Below are positions 42,386-51,513 of a stretch of DNA of 64,000 bases, piece after piece (position 1 is the first letter of the stretch; each line of letters begins with the position of its first letter). The translations under genes and the position numbers were made by a program. Below the pieces are notes generated by a model that saw nothing but the letters and a program-made list of their open reading frames with translations, was not told the origin of the DNA and made no database searches. Source of the stretch: Bacteroidales bacterium (lineage in GTDB: Bacteria; Bacteroidota; Bacteroidia; Bacteroidales; Marinilabiliaceae); the NCBI GenBank assembly GCA_024401295.1, contig JAKSLG010000004.1:62001-126000 (forward strand), read 5' to 3'.

Positions 42386-43894
42386 TTACTTTGCCCAGAA
42401 CACTGGCGCTGTATAACCAGGGAATTCAGGTGTGTTGCTATTGCGCGATGAAGACTTTTCTGCGTATGGGAAACGCTCGAGAATCTTTCCATCGCCAACC
42501 TGTCCGAAGACGCTGATTGGTGAATAGAGTGTGCCTGGCTTATACTTCTCTGGCTTATATGAGGCATCGTTCTTCAAATCGTACAAATCCGATCCCTTGA
42601 CTGCTCCGAATTCAGGATAGCGCAAACGACGAAGTTCGCACCATGCTTCGAATGAGTTATAACCGGCAAGGTCAATCCATTTTGCAATGCCGATGCACTT
42701 CTTGTAGTTTGCATTGTCGTATGGGAACTGAGCGATGAAATCGTCCGCGCCATCAGCCTCAACTGCTGCAAATGAAGCTTCAACTGCTGCAACATAGTGA
42801 GCTTCTGCTTCGGCAGCTGAACCATATCGGGCATAGTATTCAGAAATGAAGAATTCTACCTCGGCAACCGACATAAGAGATACCGGACTTGTAGGACCAA
42901 TTGCCGGACGGCACCAGTATGCTGCCTTATAAGCGTTTGAAGTAGAAAAGTTTGTTCCAGAAATAGATCCTGTGAAATCTCCCTTTTCATTTGCATTGAA
43001 ATATGATGCAAGACGGCCATCTTCAAAGATCACATTACCCTCATTGTCTTTCTGGAGCATTGTGCCGACAATTGCGAGATTGGCAATAATGTTCTTCTGC
43101 ATGCCAGGAGCATCGTCGTTGGCATAGATTGGATTCCATGAGCCACTCTCATCTCGGAAGCAACCATCAAACTGAACGTCCTCAACAGGGAAATTGCCTT
43201 CTTCGATGAGTGAAGCAAGCTGCGACTTGACATCTTTCACTCCACTCTCACGCATCAGGATGCGGAGCTTGAGCGCATTGGCAAACTTGATCCAGCTATC
43301 GGCCTTGTCACCTGGGAAAAGGAAATTTGTGCAGACACTTTCTCCACCATTAACCTTTGAAAGAGCATTGTCGAGTTCAGCGATGATACCATCGTATACA
43401 GTCTGGCCATCATCGTAGCGCGGAGTCAAATTGTTTGCGTCTATTGCATCACTGTATGGAGTCTCGCCGAAACAGTCGATAAGCATCTGGAATGTGAACG
43501 CACGGAGTGTTGTGCATGCCAGATATGTGCCCCATTCTTCTGACTCTTCCGCCTTTTCGATAGCATCTTTGAGGTTTGACAAAACGCGTGCATAAGCATA
43601 GTCATATACATATCCGCCACGTGTTGCGCTTACCTGGAACTGCGAGAAGTCAAGATAGTTCGATGTTCCGAAATACTGAGAATAATGCTGCGAAAGATAA
43701 CCGCCGATTGTTCGGAGGTCGCTTCCGTATGTAGCAGCCAGCTGCATCTCGACACCAGGCATGAGCATTGATGGTGTGATATCAGAGATTGCTGGCGAGT
43801 TTGGATCTGAGTTGATGTCGAGATAATCGTCGCACGAAGCGAGACCAAGTACAGCAACAGAGGCAAGAGCCGATATAATAAATCTGTTTTTCAT
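42386..43894 (-). CDS. SusD/RagB-family outer-membrane lipoprotein
   Basis: A 502-residue lipoprotein (lipobox LASC at residue 21, followed by DDYLDINSDPNSP). It fits the SusD-like_2 branch: SMLMPGVEMQLAATYG, a TPR-type helical core (TTLRAFTFQMLIDCFGETPYS), and FILAK-type end region with RNSNTPEFPGYTAPVFWAK. SusD proteins cover the SusC channel and bind the nutrient. It starts 18 nt after the susC-like gene. The substrate cannot be told, as no glycoside hydrolase or peptidase is in this operon. Confidence 0.93.
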   Translation of the reverse strand: MKNRFIISALASVAVLGLASCDDYLDINSDPNSPAISDITPSMLMPGVEMQLAATYGSDLRTIGGYLSQHYSQYFGTSNYLDFSQFQVSATRGGYVYDYAYARVLSNLKDAIEKAEESEEWGTYLACTTLRAFTFQMLIDCFGETPYSDAIDANNLTPRYDDGQTVYDGIIAELDNALSKVNGGESVCTNFLFPGDKADSWIKFANALKLRILMRESGVKDVKSQLASLIEEGNFPVEDVQFDGCFRDESGSWNPIYANDDAPGMQKNIIANLAIVGTMLQKDNEGNVIFEDGRLASYFNANEKGDFTGSISGTNFSTSNAYKAAYWCRPAIGPTSPVSLMSVAEVEFFISEYYARYGSAAEAEAHYVAAVEASFAAVEADGADDFIAQFPYDNANYKKCIGIAKWIDLAGYNSFEAWCELRRLRYPEFGAVKGSDLYDLKNDASYKPEKYKPGTLYSPISVFGQVGDGKILERFPYAEKSSSRNSNTPEFPGYTAPVFWAK

Positions 43895-43912
43895 ATTCTT
43901 ATTCTCCCTTCA

Positions 43913-46900
43913 TTAGAATTTAATGTTAAGGTTGAGACCCCATGTGCGGCACGATGGGTTGCTATAGAGTTCACCGAACTGTGCTGCAAGGTCACCCCAG
44001 CTATCCTGTTCGATTGTTGTCGTCTCAGGATCGAGGTATCGGTTGCTCTTTGCAGTCCACATATAAACGTTGTTGCAGAAGAGCGTAAGAGCAAAATCGT
44101 GAATGCCCATAGCGTTGATAACTTTCTTAGGCAAGTTGTAGCTGAGGCTGACGTTACGAAGCTTTGCAAACGAACGATCAACGAGATATGCCTCGCCACC
44201 CAGGCCGTAGCCATAATCGTTGAAGTAATTCTGATAGCTGCTGTTGCTCAGGTAGAGTGGAGTTGTATTCTCTGCATATACTCCTTCTCCAACCTCGACA
44301 ACTGAGTTTGGAATCACAAACGGACGACGGTCGTTATAGAGCGTGATATCACCGTTACCGGTAAACTGCATAAGGTTGCGTGTGCGTGAGAACATGTAGC
44401 CACCATAGCGAACATCAAGCTGAGCACTGAGTGTCAGACCGTATGCCGACACTGATGTATTGACACCACCAGTCCACTTGTTGTTCATGTTCTTGCCCGT
44501 ATCCTTGACTTCAGTTGTCAGCACAGGAAGACCATTTTCGTCAACAATAAGCTCGCCATTGTTATTGTATGTAGGCAGATAAGTATAATACTGACCCATC
44601 TGCTTGCCCTCTTCAGCATACATGTATACAGCATCGTTGCCGGCAGAGAAATCATAGATGGAAACGCGGCCGCCCTCGAGCGATTCAGGAAGCGAAACGA
44701 CTTTGTTTCTGTTGAGTGCAAAGTTGAAATCAAGATCCCACTTGATCTTGTTTGTTCTGACTGGAGTTGTAGAGAGAACGAACTCGACGCCCTTGTTGTT
44801 TACCTCGCCGAAGTTTGTTATCTCATAGAAATAACCAATGGCCGGGTCAACTGGCAATTCGAAGATCTGATCGTCTGTTGTACGATTATAGAATGAAGCG
44901 TCGATACCGAAACGGTCGTTGAAGAACTTGAGGTCGAAACCAAGCTCGAACTCGCGTGTCATTTCTGGACGCAAGTCTGAACTGCCGATTGTGTTGTTGC
45001 GACGGAACGAGTTCACACCATTGTTAGGGAAAGTATAGTTCTCTTCGTAATAAACACGCGATGCAGTCTGGCTATATGCAGCTGATGTCTGGTAAACATC
45101 TGCGTCATTACCTGTCTTACCATAAGCGACACGAACCTTTCCAAACGAGAGTGCTTTGTTCTCAGGCAATACATTTGTGAAGATCCAGCTGAGTGTCACA
45201 CCTGGATAGAAGAAATTGTTGGCATTCAATGGCAATGTCGACGACCAGTCGTTGCGGGCTGTCACATCGAGATAAACCATATCGTCCCAACCCAATGTGA
45301 GATCGCCGAACAGACCTATAAGACGACGCTTCCACTGGTTCTCTTCAATCGTCTTCTTTACAGAACCATTCGAGAGATCCCAGAAGCCGGTGTTGAATGA
45401 CAACTTGTCTGTCTCTGTCTCAATCTTTGTAGATGCACGCTCGTTGACATTCAAACCGAGTGTCAACCCAAAGTCGAGACGATTATCAACAAACTTGCGA
45501 GTATAATTTGCAAGAACATCATTGTTTATCTCATAATTGCGTCTGTATGTTGCCTCAACATCACCGTCCTGGTTCATTGTTGATGGAGCATAGCCCATGT
45601 CATCGTCGATGAGAGCATCATCAAGATCAATCTGAGGGAAACCTATCTTGTTGTCGTAGTCGGCATAGTCGAAGCCGAAACGATATGTAAGTGTCAAATT
45701 GCTGATAGGCTTGATATCAGCCTGGAGCTTACCATAGATCTGCTTTGCATCCGTATGGTCATAGCTGTTCTTCATCGACCAATATGGATTTGTGATGCCA
45801 TAAGGTGTGAGATATGCCTCAGGAGTGTTGAACGCTATGTCTGTATTCTCAAGGTCGACGATAGAAATGTCACGAGGGAACTCGAGGAGACCATCGATAA
45901 CGGTTGTACCCTGATCTGTTGCAACAACGTCTGTTGATGTACGAGCGAAGTTCACAGAACTTGAAACCTTCAGCCATTCTGCTGCATCGTATGTGTTGCG
46001 GAATGCAAGAGTGTGACGCTTATAGAGGTCGGCATCTGTCGGAATGATACCATTGTCACGCGAATATGAATATGACAAATAATATGTCATATCGCCACTG
46101 TTCGAAACGCCGCTGATTGCAATGCTATGGTTCTGGCTCCAACCCACATCGAAAAAGTCCCTAAGGTTATTCTTCTTAGCCGAATACTCATGGATACGTT
46201 GTGAGTGATTCCAGACAGGACCATAAACCTGAGTTGAACCATCCATGACAGGACCCCAAGAACCATTCTCGATAAACGTCTGCTGGCCGTTCCAGCCCTG
46301 ACCGAACTTGTTCTGCATCAGAGGAAGGAAAGACACCTGACGAGCTTCGATGCTTCCGCTATAGTCGATCGTGAAATTACGCTTATCAGTCTTCTTGCCC
46401 TGCTTTGTTGTAACGATGATAACACCGTTGGCAGCACGCGAACCATAGAGAGCCGTTGCAGCAGCGCCCTTGAGAACTGTCATGCTTTCGATATCTTCAG
46501 AAGACACATTGGCAATACCGCCAGTTGCAATATTGTGACCGCCTGCAGAACGCATTGTGTTCTGCAAAGGCACACCATCGACAACATAAAGTGGCTGGTT
46601 CGAACCGTTGATAGAGCTGATACCACGAATCACAATGTTCGATACTGCACCTGGGTCAGACGATGTCGTGTTGACAGTCAAACCGGCAATCTTGCCGTTG
46701 AGCGCGTCGGCAACATTTGTCGTACGAGCTTTCACAAGTTCATCTGACTTCACAGCTGTTGCTGCATAACCAAGCGTCTTTTCTGCACGGGAAATGCCCA
46801 TTGCCGTAACGACAACCTCATCGATTTCCTTTGCATCTGACTCAAGAGTCACGTCGATTACTGTTCGACCAGCTATCTGCTGCTCTTGATCAGCCATGCC

Positions 46901-47125
46901 AACAAAACGGAAGACAATTGTCTCCTGTCCGTCGGGTACATTCAGACGGTACTTTCCGTCCATGTCGGTGACAGTACCTGTCGAGGTGCCTTTCACCATT
47001 ACGGCTGCACCCGGAATTGGCAGCCCGTCGTCACCGATAACAGTACCGGAAATGGCTTTCTGCTGCGCAAACATGCTCACACAGCTCAAAACCAAAAACG
47101 ACAATAAAAATAATAGTTTTCGCAT
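43913..47125 (-). CDS. SusC/RagA-family TonB-dependent outer-membrane transporter
   Basis: A 1070-residue TonB-dependent receptor. After the signal peptide (cleavage near residue 21) comes a carboxypeptidase-regulatory domain (ISGTVIGDDGLPIPGAAVMV), the plug (VVVTAMGISRAEKTLGYA, then QPLYVVDGVPLQNTM, typical of SusC), and a large beta barrel ending in an aromatic-rich strand (WGLNLNIKF). It should import a glycan or peptide together with the SusD-like lipoprotein. No linked sigma/anti-sigma pair or hybrid regulator was seen. A TATATTTG element at 47263-47270 (minus) may be its -7 site, leaving a leader of about 135 nt. Confidence 0.95.
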   Translation of the reverse strand: MRKLLFLLSFLVLSCVSMFAQQKAISGTVIGDDGLPIPGAAVMVKGTSTGTVTDMDGKYRLNVPDGQETIVFRFVGMADQEQQIAGRTVIDVTLESDAKEIDEVVVTAMGISRAEKTLGYAATAVKSDELVKARTTNVADALNGKIAGLTVNTTSSDPGAVSNIVIRGISSINGSNQPLYVVDGVPLQNTMRSAGGHNIATGGIANVSSEDIESMTVLKGAAATALYGSRAANGVIIVTTKQGKKTDKRNFTIDYSGSIEARQVSFLPLMQNKFGQGWNGQQTFIENGSWGPVMDGSTQVYGPVWNHSQRIHEYSAKKNNLRDFFDVGWSQNHSIAISGVSNSGDMTYYLSYSYSRDNGIIPTDADLYKRHTLAFRNTYDAAEWLKVSSSVNFARTSTDVVATDQGTTVIDGLLEFPRDISIVDLENTDIAFNTPEAYLTPYGITNPYWSMKNSYDHTDAKQIYGKLQADIKPISNLTLTYRFGFDYADYDNKIGFPQIDLDDALIDDDMGYAPSTMNQDGDVEATYRRNYEINNDVLANYTRKFVDNRLDFGLTLGLNVNERASTKIETETDKLSFNTGFWDLSNGSVKKTIEENQWKRRLIGLFGDLTLGWDDMVYLDVTARNDWSSTLPLNANNFFYPGVTLSWIFTNVLPENKALSFGKVRVAYGKTGNDADVYQTSAAYSQTASRVYYEENYTFPNNGVNSFRRNNTIGSSDLRPEMTREFELGFDLKFFNDRFGIDASFYNRTTDDQIFELPVDPAIGYFYEITNFGEVNNKGVEFVLSTTPVRTNKIKWDLDFNFALNRNKVVSLPESLEGGRVSIYDFSAGNDAVYMYAEEGKQMGQYYTYLPTYNNNGELIVDENGLPVLTTEVKDTGKNMNNKWTGGVNTSVSAYGLTLSAQLDVRYGGYMFSRTRNLMQFTGNGDITLYNDRRPFVIPNSVVEVGEGVYAENTTPLYLSNSSYQNYFNDYGYGLGGEAYLVDRSFAKLRNVSLSYNLPKKVINAMGIHDFALTLFCNNVYMWTAKSNRYLDPETTTIEQDSWGDLAAQFGELYSNPSCRTWGLNLNIKF

Positions 47126-47524
47126 AATTTAATAGAGGTATTTGATTTTCTTCTAATTGTTACTGATTATTGCAAAAATCGTTTATTTAGTTTCAAAATG
47201 TAATTAAAACCTTTTATTTTGGTGCAAGAATAACACTAACCAAAAATAAAAATTTACAATTGCAAATATAAGATTTCTCTACGTAGTTTATGCCGTTTTT
47301 CACTCATTTTTTACATAGTATTTTGTATAATTACGATGATATTCTGTCAATTGCCAACAGACATGAGAAAGACAGTTTGCTAAAAACACAAGTATACTAT
47401 CCACAATGACAGCAAAAAGAGCGTTGCGTAATCGAAAATAAATAACTTTGTGAATATTATGAAATACAAAGGAGCAACTGTCTTGTATTAATGAAATGCT
47501 AAGACTGCCGCTCCTGTCGTCTAA

Positions 47525-47803
47525 CCCTTAGAAGCGGTAATCGGAAAAAATGCAATCTCAGCAGCAGGAACGGACGAATTTGCTGTCTTTGTCTATTCGG
47601 GAAGGAAATACAATGACATTAAGATTTTCGGCGGAACGAACCTACTTTTGTACAAATGGGATGGAACTCCGTATTTACGAATGGAAATAGAAGACAATGT
47701 CACGAGTATCTATTATGACAAAGACAGAAATGTCATAGCAGGAATATCATACAATCCTGAAGCCAAGCTTGTTGAGTATGACTTGAATGAAATATTGAAC
47801 TGA
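47525..47803 (+). pseudogene. C-terminal remnant of a beta-propeller lipoprotein gene
   Basis: An open stretch of 92 codons with no start codon at a sensible place, preceded by an in-frame TAA at 47522. It translates to FAVFVYSGRKYND, then LLYKWDGTPYLRMEIEDNV, and VIAGISYNPEAKLVEYDLNE before TGA. This is the typical end of Bacteroidetes 6-bladed beta-propeller lipoproteins (BF3164/TolB-like). A TAACTTTG element and a short ATG frame just upstream (47443-47490) may be the relics of its original promoter and start. I read it as a gene whose 5' and middle parts were deleted. Confidence 0.6.
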
Positions 47804-47848
47804 GCATACATGACAACAAGAGTAGTGTTTTTATGTTTGTGGAATATG

Positions 47849-47882
47849 AAAAAATCTGGTACAGAGACGAATCTGCACCAGA
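47849..47882 (-). terminator. Terminator of the aroK operon
   Basis: On the minus strand an 11-bp stem with one G-U pair (47872-47882 with 47855-47865, 6-nt loop) is followed by six U. It lies 30 nt after the aroK stop and marks the end of the ten-gene operon that starts at 55609. Confidence 0.85.
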
Positions 47883-47911
47883 TGACTAAGGTTTGTTTCG
47901 GCGAGAAAAAA

Positions 47912-48439
47912 CTAATTCAACTCGTCTTCAGGAAACATTTCAATCAGAGTTTTGTAGGTTGAAAACGGAAGATGCTCGCCATCAACGATAAGGTGCGCCT
48001 GACGATAGAATCCTTCGCGTTCGCCAAGCTTCGATTCGATATAAGCAAGAAGTTCCTCATCGGTCTTATCGGCCAGAAGCGGACGATTCTCCTTTGCATT
48101 TGACAATCGCTTTGCCAAATCGGCTGGTTCGACATTCAAATAGATTGTCAATCCGGCCTTGCGCATGAGTTCCATGTTGTTGTAGAAGCATGGTGCACCT
48201 CCACCCGTTGCAACTATAACATCTTGTTTTTCACACAGTTCGGCAACCACTTCGTTTTCCGCCTTGCGGAATCCATCTTCGCCATGAAGTGCAAAATATT
48301 GCTTGATCGTGCAATTGTGTTTTTGCTCGAAATAGTCATCCATATCAACAAAAGTCAAGTTCATGTCGTGTGCAATGAATTTGCCGATTGTCGTCTTGCC
48401 AGATCCCATGAAGCCGACAAGAAAAATGCGTCTGATCAT
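47912..48439 (-). CDS. aroK: Shikimate kinase
   Basis: A 175-residue shikimate kinase. It shows the P-loop GFMGSGKTTIG (residues 9-19), the shikimate-binding DMDDYFE segment near 32-38, the FRKAE motif near 57-61, and VATGGGAP. It phosphorylates shikimate in the aromatic amino-acid pathway. It is the last gene of a fatty-acid-like operon, 18 nt after the TSCPD gene; a link may exist if the product needs an aromatic starter, but this is speculation. Confidence 0.95.
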   Translation of the reverse strand: MIRRIFLVGFMGSGKTTIGKFIAHDMNLTFVDMDDYFEQKHNCTIKQYFALHGEDGFRKAENEVVAELCEKQDVIVATGGGAPCFYNNMELMRKAGLTIYLNVEPADLAKRLSNAKENRPLLADKTDEELLAYIESKLGEREGFYRQAHLIVDGEHLPFSTYKTLIEMFPEDELN

Positions 48440-48457
48440 AGTCTGATTATTAGGATG

Positions 48458-48715
48458 TTAAACTTGTGCCTGGTTTTTTACCGATTTCAACGCACAACTG
48501 AGTTGATCTGGACATGACGTGCCTTTCATGCCGCAGTTTATGCCTTCAAGACGATTGATAACTTCATCGACGCTCATGCCTTCGACAAGTTTTGAAATGC
48601 CTTGCAAATTGCCCATGCATCCTCCCATGAACTGAACTGAATGAACTTTTCCGTCTTCAATTTCAAATTCTATGATGCGGCTGCATGTTCCTTGTGTCTG
48701 ATATTGATATCTCAT
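48458..48715 (-). CDS. TSCPD domain protein (TIGR03905 family)
   Basis: An 85-residue protein that is just a TSCPD domain: TCSRIIEFEIEDGKVHSV, GGCMGNLQGIS, and the name-giving GTSCPDQLSCAL near the end. It has five cysteines (10, 33, 61, 68, 74) that could bind metal. TSCPD domains occur at the end of class II ribonucleotide reductases and as free small proteins of unknown role. It lies between a polysaccharide deacetylase gene and aroK. Confidence 0.85.
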   Translation of the reverse strand: MRYQYQTQGTCSRIIEFEIEDGKVHSVQFMGGCMGNLQGISKLVEGMSVDEVINRLEGINCGMKGTSCPDQLSCALKSVKNQAQV

Positions 48716-48745
48716 GATATAAAATGTTTTATATTATCTTGATAA

Positions 48746-49426
48746 TTAATATTTTATAGCCTCCTGTGGCGTTGCAAACGACAGATTTCTGCTATGTGCG
48801 AAGAGAATGACTTTTTCTGTCAACCAATCTGCTTCGTGCATTCTGTCATGCATTAGAATTATGCTGTTCGGTTGTAGTTGACTGCAAATGCGATTGAGGA
48901 CTTCCTGGCGCGGCGTTTTGCGCGTATCGAATGAACGAATTGACCATGCGACAACGTGATAGTTCATTTTATCGATGGCTTTTCGAATCATTGCATTTGT
49001 GATGCCGAGAGGTGGTCTGAATAGTTTCGTGCTGATATTCAAGCTTTTGAATACCTCATCGGCACGTTTCAGTTCCTTGAAATATGAATCAGAGGTTTTG
49101 AATGCCATGAAAGGATTGTGGCTGTATGTATGCGAGCCAATGGCGTGTCCTTCATTCAATATTCGCCGGATGATTTCCGGATGTTGCTCGGCATTTTTTG
49201 CGATGATGAAAAAGAGTGCTTTGACATTGTATTTGCTCAATATATCAAGCACTTTTGGTGTGTTTTCAGGATCTGGTCCGTCATCGAATGTCAGCAGGAT
49301 GCCATTGCAGTCTGAAACGGATTGTGCATTGACATAAAAGCCTTTTTGAATGTGTGTTGCAGCATAAACTTCGCGTGCGATGATTGCGGCGAATGCAAAA
49401 ATTAATATGACGACAAATGCTGTCAT
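48746..49426 (-). CDS. Membrane-anchored polysaccharide deacetylase (NodB fold)
   Basis: A 226-residue protein with an N-terminal hydrophobic anchor (about 3-20) and a NodB domain: LTFDDGPDPENT with the metal and catalytic aspartates near 47-48, the zinc motif HAIGSHTYSH, LFRPPLG, and a C-terminal ILMHDR. It should remove acetyl or similar groups from a sugar polymer or glycolipid in the envelope. The gene overlaps the stop of the ketosynthase-like gene by 4 nt (ATGA type), placing it firmly in the biosynthetic operon. Confidence 0.88.
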   Translation of the reverse strand: MTAFVVILIFAFAAIIAREVYAATHIQKGFYVNAQSVSDCNGILLTFDDGPDPENTPKVLDILSKYNVKALFFIIAKNAEQHPEIIRRILNEGHAIGSHTYSHNPFMAFKTSDSYFKELKRADEVFKSLNISTKLFRPPLGITNAMIRKAIDKMNYHVVAWSIRSFDTRKTPRQEVLNRICSQLQPNSIILMHDRMHEADWLTEKVILFAHSRNLSFATPQEAIKY

Positions 49427-50064
49427 CGCGTTGCAAGTTGCATGAGATCGCTGGCTTTAGCCTTAAGATTGCTGAGGTCAAGGCCAGTTATTTCGCTTAT
49501 TGTTGAAGCGCTTTTTTCATTGGACAGAACGAAGAAAACGGCGCCGTCATAAAGCGGTAATTCTGGAGCTTTATGTCCCATTCTCGCGATGATTTTTTCA
49601 AGCGTTGGCGTTGTTTCATCCGCAAGTCCGAGCAATACGTTTTTCCTGCCTTCGGCAATTAGCATGCAAGCGTCGAGAAGAGCCGAAGAGAATGAATCCT
49701 GTCTGTTGACGAATGTCATGTTGTATTCATGACAATTCGTGAGGATGGCAATGTGGCTACCGATAGTGTTGAAAGTCGATTGGATGAATGGTGTCGGTGG
49801 AAGCATTGCCTCGTCCGAAGCAATGGCCTGAGCAAGGAATTTCTCGCTGTCGGCCAAACATCCGTAGGCTGTTGACGTGACAATGGCTTCTGGCGTTTTG
49901 ACTTGTGCCGTTTCAAGGCATTTCATAGCCGTGGCAACTCCCATTTTGACGATGCGGCTCATTCGTCGGCGCATGTTGGCATCTGGGATGAGCGTTTTCA
50001 AATCCCAATCGGCCGAGAACGAAGCAGCGGCGTTGACAAAGATCGTTGTGTTTAATGCGCTCAT
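49423..50064 (-). CDS. Beta-ketoacyl synthase-like chain-length-factor protein (PF13723 type)
   Basis: A 213-residue protein resembling the shortened ketosynthase family with AAASFSADWDLKTLIPDANMRRRMSRIVKMGV at its start. No active-site cysteine is present; the equivalent region reads NRQDSFSSALLDAC. Such proteins occur in aryl-polyene and flexirubin-like loci and are thought to pair with true ketosynthases. The frame can be read from 50106, but ATG 50064 lies 11 nt after the preceding stop and begins at the conserved region. Confidence 0.75.
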   Translation of the reverse strand: MSALNTTIFVNAAASFSADWDLKTLIPDANMRRRMSRIVKMGVATAMKCLETAQVKTPEAIVTSTAYGCLADSEKFLAQAIASDEAMLPPTPFIQSTFNTIGSHIAILTNCHEYNMTFVNRQDSFSSALLDACMLIAEGRKNVLLGLADETTPTLEKIIARMGHKAPELPLYDGAVFFVLSNEKSASTISEITGLDLSNLKAKASDLMQLATR

Positions 50065-50075
50065 TTTATGTATGT

Positions 50076-51239
50076 TTAGATGCGTTTGAAGACGAGTGAA
50101 GAGCAATTGCCACCAAAACCGAATGAATTTGAAACAACGACATTGACGTCGATGTTCGCAGTGTGACGAAGCGGTGAAGTGCCTTCAATTGGGTTGCTGA
50201 CATTGACGTTAGCCCATGCCTGATTGTTGATGATGGCCAGGACGGAGAAGACCGCCTCGACGGCTCCTGCGGCAGCGAGCGTATGTCCCGTAAATGCTTT
50301 TGTTGAGCTTAGTGGCGGCATTTTGCTGCCCCAGATGGCTTTTATAGCTGTTGTTTCTGAAGCATCGTTATTTGGTGTTCCAGTGCCATGAAGGTTGATG
50401 TAGCTGACATCTGACGGACTGCATTTGGCCATTTCGAGTGCGCCACGCATAGCCATTTGTGGACCATAGCCATCGTCGCTGACGGCAGTCTGATGGAAAG
50501 CATCATTGGCATTGGCATAGCCAGCGAGAGCACAATATGATTTCTTTGCCACCTTTGGATTCTGGAGTACGACAAAGGCTGCACCTTCGCCCAAATTGAG
50601 TCCCGAACGACTTTGGTCGAGAGGTCGGCATGGCGATTCATCGAGAATCATGAGCGACTTAAAACCATCAATCGTATAGGCACATAAAGCATCGATTCCA
50701 CCACAAACGACAGTGTCAACAAGGCCATGTTCAATCATCCGGGCTCCCATCATCATGGCGTTGGCAGCCGATGAACACGCAGTGCTGATAGCCGTGCGAA
50801 AACCTCCTATGCCACAATTCTGTGCGATAGCATCGGTCGATGATGCACAATCGTGTTGTGCAACGTTGCGCAGGCGGCCTTTGCTTGCGTCGGCCATGAA
50901 TTCACGATAAAATGTTGGCGTCAAATCCATACCTCCGACTGTTGTCGAAGAGATGAACGCGACATCTCCTGCATCGGAAATCTGTGCATCGGCAAGAGCT
51001 TCGCGACATGCTGCTATGCCAAGCAAAGTTGTGCGCGACACGGGCTGACGGGCAATGTTGAGCTTCTGGCAAAGCTCGTCGTTGCTCATTGCAACTTCGC
51101 CGACAGGCACTTTGACCTGAGTCGTGAAATGCTGTGGCAAATGCATTGGCGATACCTCGCGACGCAAGCCCTCAAGATTTTGTGCCACGCCTTCGCCAAG
51201 TGCTGAAATAATGCCTATGCCGCTGACAACTACCATCAA
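50076..51239 (-). CDS. Beta-ketoacyl-ACP synthase (FabF-like)
   Basis: A 387-residue ketosynthase of the FabB/FabF type. The catalytic Cys is C155 (ISTACSSAAN), the two histidines are H284 (LHGTGTPNND) and H319 (FTGHTLAAAGA), and the lysine of SSTKAFTGH is present, so it should be active. It condenses malonyl-ACP with an acyl chain. It lies 6 nt after the ACP gene and 11 nt before the chain-length-factor-like gene. A second ATG directly follows the first. Confidence 0.92.
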   Translation of the reverse strand: MMVVVSGIGIISALGEGVAQNLEGLRREVSPMHLPQHFTTQVKVPVGEVAMSNDELCQKLNIARQPVSRTTLLGIAACREALADAQISDAGDVAFISSTTVGGMDLTPTFYREFMADASKGRLRNVAQHDCASSTDAIAQNCGIGGFRTAISTACSSAANAMMMGARMIEHGLVDTVVCGGIDALCAYTIDGFKSLMILDESPCRPLDQSRSGLNLGEGAAFVVLQNPKVAKKSYCALAGYANANDAFHQTAVSDDGYGPQMAMRGALEMAKCSPSDVSYINLHGTGTPNNDASETTAIKAIWGSKMPPLSSTKAFTGHTLAAAGAVEAVFSVLAIINNQAWANVNVSNPIEGTSPLRHTANIDVNVVVSNSFGFGGNCSSLVFKRI

Positions 51240-51245
51240 TGAATG

Positions 51246-51500
51246 TTATTTGCGATTGGCAGCTACAAATTCCGCCAAAGCGTTGATTGACTTGAAGATA
51301 GGACGTGCTTCAGCAGGATTGCTGATATGAATGCCGTGATGACGTTCGAGCACGAGGATGATTTCGAGTGCATCAATCGAATCGAGTCCCAAACCTTCGC
51401 CAAAGAGCGGAGCCTCATTGTCAATGTCGGCCGGAGTGATGTCTTCGAGATTGAGTGCATCAATAATCTGCTGCTTAAGTTGAGTCTTAAGTTCTTCCAT
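51246..51500 (-). CDS. Acyl carrier protein
   Basis: An 84-residue acidic carrier protein with the phosphopantetheine serine S41 in GLGLDSIDALEI. It is a dedicated carrier of this operon, placed between two ketosynthase genes (13 nt and 6 nt gaps), and differs from typical housekeeping AcpP which would lie beside fabF. It carries the growing chain as a thioester. Confidence 0.93.
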   Translation of the reverse strand: MEELKTQLKQQIIDALNLEDITPADIDNEAPLFGEGLGLDSIDALEIILVLERHHGIHISNPAEARPIFKSINALAEFVAANRK

Positions 51501-51513
51501 TTATTCTTAATTT

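Larger units (their letters stand above)
47126..47911. other. Gene-poor region between the SusCD operon and aroK
   Basis: About 785 nt. It contains the susC-like leader and -7 element (47263-47270, minus), a TAACTTTG element (47443-47450, plus) followed by an ATG at 47460 whose frame ends after 10 codons, a start-less gene remnant (47525-47803, plus) and the terminator of the aroK operon (47849-47882, minus). Confidence 0.6.

Noticed and set aside
43891-44214. 107-codon minus-strand frame at the end of the susC-like gene
   Set aside because: It is a frame shadow within the well-supported SusC-family gene on the same strand.
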